This document shows positions 11,433 to 24,069 of a stretch of 64,000 bases of DNA, piece by piece. Both the position numbers and the translations under genes were made by a program. The notes below the pieces were generated by a model that worked only from the letters and a program-made list of their open reading frames with translations, had not been told where the DNA came from and did no database searches. Position 1 is the first letter of the stretch. Every line of letters begins with the position of its first letter. This DNA comes from Clarireedia homoeocarpa. Its lineage: Eukaryota > Ascomycota > Leotiomycetes > Helotiales > Rutstroemiaceae. The DNA lies in assembly GCA_001465935.1 (NCBI GenBank), contig LNKV01000054.1, positions 1 through 64,000 on the forward strand. Direction: 5' to 3'.

Positions 11433-11828
11433 CTAGTCGTGCCTACTCGAGAGCAACGCAGCCAGAAGGTGCGAATGGAGAGTAATATTTTTTGGGGAGG
11501 GGGTGGGGGTTTCCGTCTTGTTTGTTGATTTTGGTTTGTTTGAAAGACAAATTCACCACATTAGAATTGTAAGTGGGTATGCGACGCGACAATGAATCAA
11601 TATTTGAGTATTAAATGTGAAATACTATTGTGATACCCGGTAATTGCTAGAATTTCGTACGTGGCGTCTTTAAATGGCGAAGTAAATATTGTTGTCGTCG
11701 CAGCTATTTATTGATCTTGTTCCATTCTCTCAATTCTTCCCAAATTCCTTTGAAGCTATCACACTAATGGTTGACTGGACAACGCCGTATCACGAGCCAT
11801 CTGCCCCACTGACCACTCCGACACCGAT
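11433..11828. promoter_or_regulatory. Shared divergent promoter region, kinesin-5 / PHAF1-like
   Basis: This 396-bp region separates the two start codons and must contain both 5' UTRs and promoters. It has a G-rich run near the kinesin start (about 11494-11510), and a T/C-rich stretch near 11710-11755 before the plus-strand gene. I do not see a clear TATA element. A short open frame starts at 11767 in another frame and could act as an upstream ORF for the PHAF1-like gene. Confidence 0.5.
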
Positions 11829-13548
11829 ATGCCATCACTCTGGGGTCGTCCCAGTCACAGACTAGAAACTGTGAATGAGCTCAGTATTCCCCCTTCTTCA
11901 ACTCCTTTCAAGATATATGCAAATGTAGCAGATATGTCGGTATTCAGTGCGCAGGTCCATCCAGGACGAGCTTTAGGATTTCTAGGTAAATATATGCAAT
12001 GAGTACTGTACCACTATACACAGAACTGCAACTGATTACTATCTTATCGCAGTCCTAGGAGCTTCACTCCACGAAATCATCACACGAATAAAGGCAGAAC
12101 CACAACGATTTCCCAAACTCGAGTTAATATACGAACCTGCAGCTCCAGTCGATGAACCTGTTGTTCTCAACCTACCTTCGAACGGTGTTCGGCTGCGCTT
12201 CGATGGACCTCAGCAGCGGTTGCGCCTCATCGAAGTTTTGGACTTCACCAAGAACAAGCTCACCTACAATGACCGGGAAGTTCTGCGATCCGGCGGAACA
12301 TCCTCACCTGGACTTTCGAGCACGGGAAACTTATCTGGCCCGACGTTTCGACACATTTACAAGAGCTTAGTCGGACCAACCTTTCCAGGAGAGTACATCG
12401 AGCCTGAGCCTGGAGATGAAACTGGGATGGGACTCTATGTGCTATCATATCCTGGCATCGCATTTTCGTTTCCGATAAATAGTTCTTCATGGTCTCCGGG
12501 AAAGGACGTCGTATCGTTGCTCTCATCCTCTGCGAGTCAGCCTGCTTCATCCATGGCCATATTCTTAGGGGAGTCATGGCCCGAAGCGCGCGATCATTTA
12601 TATACCCAAACGCTGCAACCTTTGAAGACCTTTGCTCCTTTGACGAAGAGTCGAGAACCTGTAGCAGATGAAGTAAGCCTTATTCGGCTTTACGGTGGTG
12701 GTCAGCTTGAGCTTGTTCGTCCAAGTACTACACCCTTCTGGATATTACTCGGTGAGACAACTCCGCAAGAGCTTGTCGCAGAACTCGGGCCGCCCGACGC
12801 GATATATAGGAAGAACGATCAAAAAATGTCTATTCACAAAGCTCGAACGGCTAGTAGCAACGGTCGACGACCTACCTCAACGGATTTGCGAGACGACTCC
12901 ACCGATACGGATCAGTCGTCAGCGCACACTGCTACCGACGATTCCGAAGACGACAGTGGGGATGGAGAAGTCGTAGGGAATGTTTCTGGGGAGTGTTTCT
13001 ACAACTACTTCTATCATGGATTCGATGTTTTGGTCTCCATGCCCACATTACCCTCGCAACTTCCTCCCTCCAAGGCGGACTCTCATAAACCAACCAACAA
13101 AATAACACCTACCGATGCAACACCTAGATTAGTCGCTACCAAAGTGATTATGCACGGGAATGTACCCGGTTCATATCCCTTCAACCGGCATCGTCGCTGT
13201 CGCTGGGAAATCGAATATCTTTCCACCAAGCCAAAATCCAAGATCATCAACTCAGAAACCACCTTCTCATTCATCGAAAGCAGTCTACACAATGAGTGGA
13301 AAAGTATCTACAGCAATGTCGAAGAAGCCAAGCAGCGCCAGAGGGGCATGGTGCTTAATCGGGATTGGGGCGATAGTCCAGGAAGTAGTTGCGAGCTACT
13401 CGGTGGTTGGGAAGACAGCGTGGGTGGGAAACGAAGCGCTGGTCGGGAGGACGAGAAGGGCTTGGGGAATACCACTTTGTTTGGATTTCCGGGGTTAGTT
13501 TTTGAGGTCTTGAAGAATGGAACTGTGAGTGGTGTTACAGTGTTTTGA
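11829..13548 (+). CDS. PHAF1/C16orf70 (UPF0183) family protein
   Basis: Exons are 11829-11985 and 12053-13548 (intron 67 bp, phase 1), giving 550 aa. The family signature begins with VHPGRALGFLVLGASLHEII, formed across the splice. Next come LNLPSNGVRLRFDGPQQRLRL, then IEVLDFTKNKLTY and FRHIYKSLVGPTFPGEY, then the YPGIAFSFP strand. Later blocks include ECFYNYFYHGFDVLVS and VTKVIMHGNVPGSYPFNRH-like sequence. Human PHAF1 is a phagophore-associated factor; in fungi the family is largely uncharacterised, so an autophagy role is only an inference. The start at 11829 opens the frame that splices correctly; an internal ATG shortly before VHPGRALG is an alternative. A Ser/Asp-rich insert (about 270-320) is probably disordered. 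Confidence 0.85.
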
Positions 13549-14171
13549 TTCAGAGGCTATATTACGTGTCGTTGATAGAAAGGTTGGTTTTGCATTCATT
13601 GGTGTTTTTTTGGCTATAGACTGCATGGGCGGATAGATGATGACATGGACGACGGATGGAAAGTTCAGTGGATGGAAGGAGTTCATGGCTGTTTGATGAT
13701 ATCACTTTAGAGATTGCGAGATCTATGATTATAATGGCATTGACTATTCAATTCCTTGATTTATGTATCGTTCACATCTGGACATGCTCATGAAACAGGA
13801 TCGTCTCTATGAGTTACTTGCATCACTGGTCTTTATCTTGAAGAAAATACCACCACAAATTGCAGACCAGGCATGCTTAAAGAAAAAATTGCATGTGAGT
13901 TGTCTTATTACTTTTCTAGCGCAGCTTTTAGATTAATACAATGAATATAATGTAATCGTACACTAAAATCTATAGCTCCTCTATGAGGCGTCACTAATGG
14001 GCCAAATCCCAGCTTACCCCTCGACGCCAAACTCCTCTATAACCGCCCCCTCAAAAGAGCAGAATGATATATACAATACTATCCAACAACAAGCATCTTC
14101 GATACCCGCATATAACCCCTTATCTATCCCATCATCACCATCATCACCACCACCACCAACCGCATACAAGC
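13549..14171. other. Intergenic region between convergent genes
   Basis: This 623-bp region lies between the stops of the PHAF1-like gene (+) and the NADH dehydrogenase gene (-). It should contain both 3' UTRs. Short open frames near 14000-14170 are low-complexity (His/Pro/Ser runs from CAC/ACC repeats) and look non-coding. Confidence 0.6.
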
Positions 14172-16344
14172 TTAAAACCTCGAGATATCTCTCCCAAACA
14201 TCCAATTGATCGCCCTATAAGAGAGAAAGAGAGAACACTCATTAGCTGCGTTTCAGAAACCCCCCCCCCCCCCCCAAAAAAACTCTACGCATTCATCCAT
14301 TCATCCCGAACGAACAAAGTAGGATGGGAGTAGATTTGAATAGAGAGGAAAGGAATAAGTCTCACCAGTACATGGGTATCAGAAGTTTATTCCGCCAACT
14401 GATCGTTTGCGTTAAGTATGCACCTCTCCAGATTAACCAAGCTGTTCTCCTATTTTCGTGGTTGGTGGTTAGCATGCAGTGATTTCTCGCTCAGACGTCA
14501 TTCGTTCATCCATCGAGGAGGCACTTGCTCGAACGCTCTCCACAACCACACAAAAAACCAAAAACCAAAAAAGTCCAAAGTCAAAAAAGAAGAAAAGAAA
14601 AAAGTACTCACCCCTTAATCTCGCCCTCCCCACCCGTCTGCATAATCGCCTTCATCCCGCCCAAATACGTCATCACCCCCATATTCCTAAACGTGAACCC
14701 CTCCCCCTTTCCAACTTCCCCCTTATTCAACATGTTCCCGAGCCATTTCGCCTCCTGATTGGCGACCTGCGCTGTTGCTGGGAGCCGCGCCTTTTCCATC
14801 ACTGTTACGTCGCCGAGGGCGAAAACATCGCGCATGGTTGCTTCGGAGGAAGATGGGGAGGCGGAGGAGGCAGAGGTGGATGGAAAAGGAGAAGGGGAGA
14901 CGAGTTTAACCCTGAAATGAGAATCCACAATCAACCCACCAGTTTTCTCATGTCTTTTCAAAATCCACTTCCTATCCTGCGGCTTCTCTCCTTTCTCTCC
15001 CTCATCCGAAACCACACTCTCCTCCGGAAACTTCCTCACATCACTCAACGCCCTCTCAATAAACGGATTCATCATCAACCCCGTACTCCAAACACACATG
15101 CCCACCCCGACATCCCCATCCTGCCTCGTCCTCAACGTACACCCCCCCGCATGTTCCCCCATCTTCACCCCCGGAAGCCCTTCAACCAGCGATTCGATAT
15201 GATATTCGGTTTTAATGGCGATGCCATCGCGACGGAAATGTTCGAGTGCGTAGTCTGCGAGGTTTTTGTCGAACATGGGGAGGATTTTGGGGGCGACATC
15301 GTAGATGGTTATTTTAACGTGGGGGAGGAGGGTTGGGTACATGCGGGCGAGGTCTTCATGGCAGAGGTCGAAGAGTTCGGCTGCGAATTCGACGCCAGTT
15401 GCTAGACGAGGAGGAGTGTGTCAGTTTTGCGAGGGGGGAAGGAGAAAGAGAGAGAACGTACGACCACCGCCTACGATAGCGAAGTTTAGTAGCTGCTTTC
15501 TCAGCGCATCCGAACTAGTGGGTAGAGCCGCTATCTCGAAGCCTGTAGTCTACGTGATTAGCCAATCCGCTCTTCTCATTACTACCACGACCATAATCAA
15601 GCAAACGTAAAAGCAAAAGGCTAATGCCAAACCCACATTTCAGCACCCGCGTTCTGATCTTCCTCGAATCCTTAATATCCTTCAAAAATAGCGCATTCTC
15701 CCTAACGCCCTTCGTCCCAAATGTCTGACTATAGCACCCAACCGCAACAACTAACTTATCATACCGCACATCAAAAACCTTCCCTTTCTTCTTCTTCTCC
15801 TCCATCAACTTTCCTATCCCTTTCCTCTCCCCCTCTCCCAGCGTTCTCGACCTCCCGATAGTATCCTCCTCAACCCTAATGACCTTCCCTGCAAAATCCA
15901 CATCATCCGCCCAGCCCTCATAGAACATAACATCCGATTTCTTCGACCTGACTGATTCCAGCGTATTACGGAACTCGAGGGTGCCGACGGCGGTAGAGGC
16001 GAGAAGGGGGGTAAAGACGAAGTAGGAGCGTGGGGAGATGATGACTGTTTGGTATTTTCTTGGGTCTAGTTGGCGGGAGAGCGTGAACCCTGACCAGCCT
16101 GAGCCGAGGATTACAATTCTTTCGCGATCTGTGGGGGCGGTTAGGGAAATGTCTGGATGGATGAATGCAACGTGATTTGGAAATTTTACGTTAACTTACC
16201 CCCTCTTGTTGCATCTAACTCATGAGTAGAGACACTGCGGTGACCCCTGCGATTCGGGAGAACTTTCACGGGTGCAAGTACCGAAGCCGAAAAGCTTCGG
16301 CAATTGAGAGCTATCCTTTTTGAAGAAACCGATAGAGCATTCAT
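14172..16344 (-). CDS. Mitochondrial type II (alternative) NADH dehydrogenase
   Basis: Exons are 16200-16344, 15637-16128, 15462-15542, 14612-15401, 14366-14449 and 14172-14214, all phase-consistent, giving 544 aa. The family passes electrons from NADH to ubiquinone without pumping protons, on one face of the inner mitochondrial membrane. The N-terminus (start 16344) is rich in Arg, Ser and Ala with no early acid, a typical mitochondrial presequence. The FAD Rossmann motif is ILGSGWSGF (about 55-63), followed by SPRSYFVFTPLLASTAVGTL. The NADH-binding motif VGGGPTGVEFAAEL begins near 236. The C-terminus has GRTAWLIWRGAYLTQTISWR and ends in FGRDISRF, the usual membrane-facing tail of fungal NDE/NDI proteins. 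Matrix or external facing cannot be decided from sequence alone. The last intron contains a 16-nt C run. Confidence 0.9.
14260..14275 (+). repeat. C16 homopolymer inside the last NADH dehydrogenase intron
   Basis: Sixteen C on the plus strand (G in the transcript) lie within the 151-bp intron 14215-14365, followed by an A run. The gene's splice sites on both sides are intact. Confidence 0.95.
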
Positions 16345-17630
16345 GATTAAAGAACGACAAGGAAAAGGAGGTTGTATCTAAGGAAGAGAACACAAGATCT
16401 TGCTCGTGTTCGAATAGGGGGTTTGCCAATTGTTGAGGTAGCTTCAAAAGTGAAAAAGTGGAATGGGTGACCGACTCATCCGCCGAGTTTTTCCGACTGC
16501 ATCAAATGGCGACATACCAAAGATTGGATAGCTGACTTCTTAAGTGACTTTGAATATTTCTCTTGCTTATGCTATTTAGATTCTCTCATAAGACGCAGTT
16601 TACTTCTTCGCCGGAGTAAAAGAACATACGGGGTTTCGAGGCGGTATGCTGGCAACCCATAACAATCCATTTGCTGATTGAACGGAGCTCCGTTTTGGTG
16701 ATCCCGATTATACCCGAAGAAATTTTGGTATACAGAGAAACTTGCACTTGACGAAGCAAATTTTCATAATGGCCATGAAAGATTTCATAGGTAAGTATGA
16801 TTAAAGAAGGGAAGGAAAGAGATTTCTCATATGACATGAAAATGCGAAAACTCGCACTTAGATCTACCTAAGAAAACCAACCACTTACTGTGAAGGTTGA
16901 CTCACGAAACGTCGTGTAATATTCACCAGCAATTCCCAAGTGTGCAATTAACAAGTGGCCGAAGACATGTCTGTGCAAGAAAGATAACATTGCCGATCGG
17001 ACTTGATTTCGGGGTTCATACCCGACCTGTTCCTCCCTCAAACACCGCGTCCGGATCAGCAGTGTGATGTGATGCTTATGTGTGCCGCGGTGAGAAGGTT
17101 GATCCGAGCATTCAGTAACGAGAATCGAATGAGCTTGTACACATCACGACCGTGAGAAGTTAGATCTGAGCGTCCTGCATTAGGAATCGAATGAGCTTGT
17201 ATAAACCGCGACAATCGGATTGCTAAGGCTGCTAGAGATGATATAACCTTTTTAGTCCCGGACTCCAATGTCATGACGTTTAGGTAAGTCATACTTGAGC
17301 TTGTCTTCCCAGCACTTGCCGTCCATTCTCGCAACCCTCTGAGCTCTTCTTGCAATCATTTTATTCTGTTGTTGCTCGTGAAAGTTTCGAGGACAGGTGA
17401 CGAATTCGGTCGAGTTCGAAGCACGATGAGATTGTATAGGACAGGCTTCAATCTCCAATCCTCCCCGCATAAAAACCAAACTCGACACACGACGGCTCGG
17501 ACATGATGGGCTACAATCTCGGTCCTCTCCACACATGAATCAACGTCGAAATCGGCATCAATGAGTAGTGTCAGCCCAACTTCGGATGATCGAGCTCTTG
17601 CAGACCAGAAAGAAGAGAAAGAATGTTATT
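16345..17630. other. Intergenic region with an imperfect 62-bp tandem duplication
   Basis: About 1.3 kb lies between the NADH dehydrogenase start and the Sam37 stop, both on the minus strand. Two diverged copies of a unit of about 62 bp lie at roughly 17091-17153 and 17153-17215, sharing GAATCGAATGAGCTTGTA. Scattered open frames here are short and unconvincing. The promoter of the NADH dehydrogenase gene should lie just above 16344. Confidence 0.55.
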
Positions 17631-19087
17631 TCATCTGGGCACAACATCGACATCAACCTCAACCGTCGGCCCCGTCTGATTTCTCTCCAGCGACTTCTGT
17701 TGCTCTTTCTCGAAGTCAAGTTGATTTGCAAAAGCAAACAACGCCTGTCCAGCCTCTCCGAGATCGCTCAATTCCTGAGTCCTTTTTTCTTCCTTACCCC
17801 AACCACCAGGCAATTCAATAAGTCCCTGGTGAAACGCATACCCAGCCAAAACACCCACAGCAGCAACCACACTCCCAACAGTTGCGACATACCTCCAGAC
17901 CGGACTACCAGTCTCTTCATTGGGAGCCCTCTCGCCACCCAAGCGTCGCATCCGACCATCTTTTCTGACCTGTCCCACGACGGGTATTGAATCTATGAGA
18001 CTGGCCAAAAAAGCGCCTCCGACATTGAGCACACCACCATTCTCCGGTGCTTGCCAAGGCAGACGACTTTTTTCTCGTTGCACAGCATTTGCAGTCTTCG
18101 TCAGCATAGCATAATCTACACCCACCACCCCACCAAACAAATCTTCTTTCAGCTCTTCAACCCACTTGCACAAATCGGGAAATTTTATCCTCATCGTCTT
18201 CGCTAACCACGGTTGTGGCAACTGCGGGTACAGCATCAAGGACATGAAACCTAAAGCCAGACAATCCAAGCTAGAGAGTTGTGTGTTTGAAACCAGGAAC
18301 TTTTTCTTCCCTTTCAGCTCTTGAAGAGGTTCGAAAAATCCCGTCGCTAGACTAACTAGTCGGATTTGCGCATTGGTTTCAGGGGATGCTGCAAGAAGAC
18401 CAGATACTGTTTGTCGCCCGATTCGGAGCGAATCCGGTATGATACTTTTCTCTCTCACATTCTCATTACCTTCGGCATCTAAATCCAGGGCAGAAAGACC
18501 GAGATGTTCGGTTCTCTTCTTGGCTACCCCTCGGATGTGAGGTGGGGTGAGATATGGAAGTGGGAAGGGTTGTATCGTGTTGAATATCGGTCGAGTTATC
18601 TGGGAATAATTTTGCGATGAGACGTAAAGAGAGAGATCTAGTAGGGGCTGTCCATGCACTTCGACAAATGTAGAATATCTGACCAATCAGTATGTTTCCG
18701 TTACAAGAGGCAAATCTCACACGTAACTTACGCTACACAATCTGCCGCATCGTGTTCCCGTAAGTCTGCATCTATGTCCCATTTACCGTTCGAATATTTC
18801 TTGATGTATTCTAGTATATTCCTATACCCACCAATCCAGACATCATCGTTCCTTAATGCAGGCAATTCATCTGTAGGATTCTATTAATATTGATTTCGAT
18901 ATGTCAAGGGACGTTGAATGGTGGAGGAGCGTATACTTGTGGGACTTAGGGTTGGATTGCTGCTAGCAACGAGGGACCATTGACCACGTGGAATAGCTTT
19001 CTGCATGTATGCGATCGTGGCTAAGCATTGCGCATCAATGGAAGGAAGACCGAATGCGGGACCCCATGTATGAAGCTCGAGAAGCAT
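17631..19087 (-). CDS. SAM37: Sam37/Tom37 (metaxin family), mitochondrial outer membrane sorting subunit
   Basis: Exons are 18937-19087, 18732-18870 and 17631-18678 (introns 66 and 53 bp), giving 445 aa. Sam37 belongs to the SAM complex, which inserts beta-barrel proteins into the mitochondrial outer membrane. The N-terminus MLLELHTWGPAFGLPSID is the hallmark of fungal Sam37, followed by SNPTLSPTNELPALR across the first splice and DDVWIGGYRNILEYI. These are the thioredoxin-like GST-N features of metaxins. A GST-C-like region follows (SLDCLALGFMSLMLYPQLP). A C-terminal hydrophobic segment lies at about 360-379 (VATVGSVVAAVGVLAGYAF). A charged tail follows it. The length fits the family. Confidence 0.9.
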
Positions 19088-19426
19088 GGTGTGCGCACAG
19101 CGTAGCGTAGTAGTGTGGGTAAGAGAGGTGGTGTGTGATGTGTGGATGGAGGGTCAATCTGCGGTTGGTGAGTGGGGTAGAAGGATTCAAACCAACACCG
19201 AGTTCCTGAGCAATACTATTGTATGGAGCTGGAATCCTGCACGAACTGCAGGTTGCGTATGTGATCAATTATGCTTGAGTGATTGATGTGCGTAATTCCA
19301 TGTGCGCGATATGTAACTCGTGTGTGCTGTGCTGTGCTATGCTATGCTTTGCTATGCTCTGCTCTGCTCTGCATGCGTGGGGTCCTCGAGGTTAGATTGG
19401 ACACAGTATGGAGGGAGTGGGACAAG

Positions 19427-19485
19427 AGTGAGGGGAGTGAGGGGAGTGAGGGGAGTGAGGGGAGTGAGGGGAGTGAGGGGAGTGT
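19427..19485 (+). repeat. 9-bp tandem repeat (AGGGGAGTG)n, about six copies
   Basis: Six nearly perfect head-to-tail 9-bp units. One frame reads as a Gly-Ser-Glu run, but this is a by-product of the repeat. Confidence 0.9.
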
Positions 19486-20418
19486 TGGAGGGAGTTTGAG
19501 AAGATCTCACATCGGACCAATATCACTGCCACCGGAATAATGTTTTACCTAAAAGATCCACTCCTCAAAGCCCAATACTAGTTTCCATTTTCACGCGTTC
19601 CTGGCGGCTCTCCAACCTTAAAATCTCCAGATCACACACACGTGATATGAAATGAAATCTGGCCAAGACAGGACAGGGCAAGACAAGACAAGACAAGACA
19701 AGAAGATACTGAGGTCTTTCAAGCTCGCCGATTACGCATCGGACACGAAGCCAAGCAATAAATCTAAAATCATCAATAAAGCCTCTTTCGGAGAAGATTG
19801 TGAATATCCTCATCGTTATCACGCAAACGAGTGCCTGCCACTGTAACCACACAACATGTGGATTGGAGGTTCCCTGTACTTCAGGTCTCACTGCCTTCAT
19901 ACCCTTGAGGTATTACATACCATACCACCGTACCATTTGAACACAGCTCAACCTTCGCCAATATACGTCGCACCCGTTCGTGCCGCAGTCCTCCAGCCAA
20001 AATATTCCTTGGTTATATCGAACGTGGGCCCAAATCCTATCCACACCCTCGGAAATATATAATATAATACAATATAAACCTCAACTCTTTTAGGAGCAAG
20101 CAAGTGAGCTGACTCACTACCTTTCAATCCAGACTGCTCTCTTGAATCTCTTCCCCTCTTCGATAAAAACGCCACGGAATCCTTCGTAAGCCCTAGAAAC
20201 CTTCTTTCGCCCCTCTGGACTATGCAGCTTCGTTGCACTGCAGCAAGGTAAGACCTAACCATCTTGTTTTGATTATTCCATCTTGCTTCAGGCACAAACG
20301 AACAAACACAGCGATTATGTTACTCCCTGTCTATTTGTTGCCTTGCGACTTTCGCCTTTGCCTATCTTGGTTCGCATGGGCGTGGTATGGTTGCAATATT
20401 GCAATATCAATATGTACA

Positions 20419-20562
20419 AGGAGAGAGAGAGAGTGAGTGAGAAAGAGAGAGAGTGAGAGAGAGTGAGAAAGAGAGAGTGAGAAAGAGAGAGTGTGAGAGA
20501 GAGTGAGAAAGAGAGAGAGTGAGAGAGAGTGAGAAAGAGAGAGTGAGAGAGAGAGAGAGAGA
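20419..20562 (+). repeat. GA-rich microsatellite with periodic GTGA and GAAA interruptions
   Basis: About 144 bp of (GA)n is broken at intervals by GTGAGA and GAAAGA units, so it forms a higher-order pattern of about 14-22 bp rather than a pure dinucleotide run. Confidence 0.9.
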
Positions 20563-23500
20563 GGCTTAGCAATATCGATACTGTATTCATCTATCAAATA
20601 TCATATCGTGTTCAGATCCAAAAACTTTAATCTATGTATATACATCCATTTTATCTACCTTTGTACATTACAATACGATGATGTCGTTGTTCAATAGTCC
20701 GCCCAGCTAAACTTATTACTGTACCGTAACGGTTTGGTGGATAAAAGATAATTGTCTGCGGCAGAGTCTCGGTCGCATCATCTGTGTTAGCAGAATACGG
20801 TAGAAGGACAACCATTGGGTCAAAGCCATGGGGTTGTTGAAGGATCGTGGAGAGATCGTCAGGAGAGGTTGTGGGTGAGTCAAAGTTCAAAGTCAACGCG
20901 GGAGGCGATTGTAGATCAATCGATAATCTATATTTCTTTCTTTATCCCTAACATATGGTTATTGTTATTAAGGCAAAACGCATCTACCTACTTCGGACCT
21001 GGACCTAGCTAGTACTCCATTACAAACTTGTTTCAAAAAAACCCCCCGCCAACGATGGACTCCGTCGTCACCCCTCTCGATGTAATCATAGTCTTATGTA
21101 GTCAGTCATACAGTGCTAGATGTACAAGCAGAGCAGTCCAGCCCGTACAACGGCGAATATGCATACGTACACACCAACAAACAAACAAGCAAGCAAGTCT
21201 AAACGGGGCGGGACATTCAAACCCCCCCCGCGCGCCTCAGTACAGTTATTACAGTTATCCTGAGCCATTGCCGAATCGAAGTGAGTTCTCACTCAGCACG
21301 GAAGAAAAAAAACAGGTACGGCGCGATGCGATGTGATACCAAGCGATGTCTTTTCCCCTTTAGCTATGGTTATCTCTCCCGCTTCGTTATACCTTCCCCC
21401 TCCAGTACCCGAGTAATAGAACGGCGAAAGGAAAACGCAGCGCTTTTCCGAACTTTTTGAACCGTAGGATGAGGTGATCATACCGAAGAAGCCTTGGCCC
21501 CCTACCCCTCCTCCGCCGGACCCGTTGTTTCTGTAATATAGCTGAGAATGAACATGGGGGGAAAATGAAAAAGGCGGTGATTGTTTTGAAAGACGGTCAG
21601 ATGAGCAAACTGCGACGATGACTGCGACTACGACTACGACTACTGCGGATGTATTTGGGCGTCCTTATCGGCGCGAACGTATGGACGTATCATTGCTGTT
21701 AACTTATAAGATCATCAGCTTTAGCAACGTCATCGTGATTGTGTGAAATGTGCCAGGGCAGGGAGATATCACACCCTCATAGACTCGTAGAAAAGGACCT
21801 ATCCATCCTGCCCCTGGCTGTGTAGCAATCACACGCCCTATCAGGAAGGGTATCGAGTCAATAGAACAGTAAAAAAAACAGTGCCACATGAGCATGACTG
21901 AAAGGAGGGGTTAGGTTACAAGGCAGGCCAGGGCCAAAAATGAAACTCAGCCCAGTTTGGTATCCAATCAGCATGAAGAATTGGGTTTGCATCACCAAAG
22001 TCCCATCGTAAGATCACATAGGCAAGGTATAAAAAAAATTGGTGTGTGAGATATCAAAGTTGGTATTAGATTAAAAAACTTGGTGTGTATCTTTTCAATC
22101 ATCTCTCAATTCTAGTCATCAGACGGGTCTGGGGTTTCTGTCTAGCAAGTATTTGCTTCCATCTCTCCATCCGTCCTTCAAAATTCCAAGTACATGATGC
22201 ATGTCTTTCCATATTCCCAAACAATGGTGGTGATGCAACCAGATAAAAACAAAAAACCAAAATGCACAACTCAAAAAACACCATGTAGCAGGAGACTCTC
22301 CACGAGCACTTCGCCCAATCCTATTCATGTTCCCATCCCAGATTCATCCCAAGTTCCTGATATGTCCCTCCTTCCATTGAGTCCCTTGATTGGACTGTGG
22401 ATAACAAAAGAAAAATAAACGCCAGTAAATGACTGATAGTAATAGTACAAAGTAGTATGATAGAAAAACAAAGGAGAAGGCGTCGAAGAGGTATTAGAAG
22501 ATCGTAAGATAGCCATAAAGCAGCCCGGAGATATTGGTACAGGAGGAGAGAAGATTGGGGTATCGCTGTCAGGAAGCAAGCAAAGCGAATCGAGCCCGCT
22601 CGACTTTTTCTTTTTGCCGCGCAAGAAGTGAAGATGGACGAATCTTGGCGCAAAGTCGAGGGAAGTTGTGTGGTAGCTGCGCCGCTCGGATGACGTTGCC
22701 GGAAGATGTAGGTGTAAGGCGTATCGCAGAAGGGTTAGAGAAGGATTGATTGATCGGCAGTCCGAGTAAAGTGAGGATGGTTGTGTGCGAGGATGGCTAT
22801 CCTAATATCTTTGATGGTGGCAGTTGTATGTGAAGTTGCAGTGTGCACGTATGTCGCGGCAGAGGCTCAACCTAGAGATTTTGGCGAGGTGCGATAGGAG
22901 AGCTTAGGGAGCCGGAGCCGATGCGGAGGCCATTGAGTCATGGAGCCATGTTCTGCAGTGCGCGTGGTAGCAGGAATGAATCTTCCACTAGCTCTCCGCA
23001 CTGGAGGTTCCTTCGGAGGAGTCCTGTGGGTGACGTCTGAAGAGTTACTTCGATGGAACAGGAGGAAGAGGTCTGCTTGGTGGGGGACCTGGGCAGGGAG
23101 GAAGGTTGGAAGGACGAAGAGGCATGGTAAGCATGTTGATGGTTCGTTTGGAGTGATGAGCTGAGATGTGGAGTTGTTATAGTTGTTCAGATAAGTCGAA
23201 GCTGTTGATGATGCTCGACTGTGTTTTTCGGGAGGAGGTGGGATGTTATATAGAACTGATTGTGGTTGAGTATTGTCCGAGTCCGAGTCCGAAGATAAAG
23301 ATGTTTTCTGGCTTTTGGGTGTAGATAAAAGTAGAGATACTTGAAACTTGTTGAAGCGCTTGATAGAATGGTTGTGATGCTGATGATCTATTTCTGCGTC
23401 TGCTGTGGTTGGGGTTCCTGGGGATATATATGTACACTTTTTTCCTTTTTGTAGAACGCGCATCCTCGGACAAGGCCCTCACAGATGCAGCCAGGATTCA

Positions 23501-24006
23501 GCTACCTGGGGAAATTTGCACATTTGCTCATTGCCCATGGCTCATTGACTCTGATCAACATCGGAGGGTTTGACCCAGAGCGACGCAAGTTGCGCCCAAA
23601 ATGAAACACGATAGCGTGGGATGCTTGTAACGCCCTGGTAATCACTTTGGACCAGGTTCAGGTACGGTGCCTGGACAGATTTGGCTCGTGGTCTCACAGT
23701 CGCATCATTTCTCGACACTTGGACGATATTTTTATTTTTGGGTCGAACCGCGAGAAATCTTGGAAGATGGATTAAATGGATTAGCTGCGCGGATTATTAT
23801 TACCTGATGCGTGATAGCTTGCACGCCTTGTACGTCCGTAAGAAGGCTTGCCAGTGTCATTTCTCCTCAGCCAACCCAGCCCATGACCCAGGGACAAGGA
23901 AAGGAAACAAGGGGCCAAGGGGAAAACTGGAGCTTTTCCTTCTTTCTCAGCTGTGGAACCCTCCTGGCCAAGGTATCAAAGTAGCTTAGACGGACTTCGT
24001 ATTCTG

Positions 24007-24069
24007 TACATACACATACACATACATACACATACACATACATACACATACATACACATACACATACAC
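24007..24069 (+). repeat. (CATACA)n microsatellite
   Basis: About ten units mix ACATAC and ACACATAC spacing. Confidence 0.9.

Noticed and set aside
14479..15405. 308-codon open frame, plus strand
   Set aside because: It is the antisense shadow of the alternative NADH dehydrogenase gene.
19283..19540. Gly-Ser-Glu repeat protein
   Set aside because: It is only a translation of the 9-bp tandem repeat and has no other coding features.
20315..20597. Ser-Leu-rich frames, minus strand
   Set aside because: They are translations of the GA-rich microsatellite in two frames.
22867..23463. 198-codon open frame, minus strand
   Set aside because: It is rich in Ser/Pro/Thr/Asn with no domain, signal or splice support. 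One frame of this length is not far from chance across 15 kb searched in six frames.
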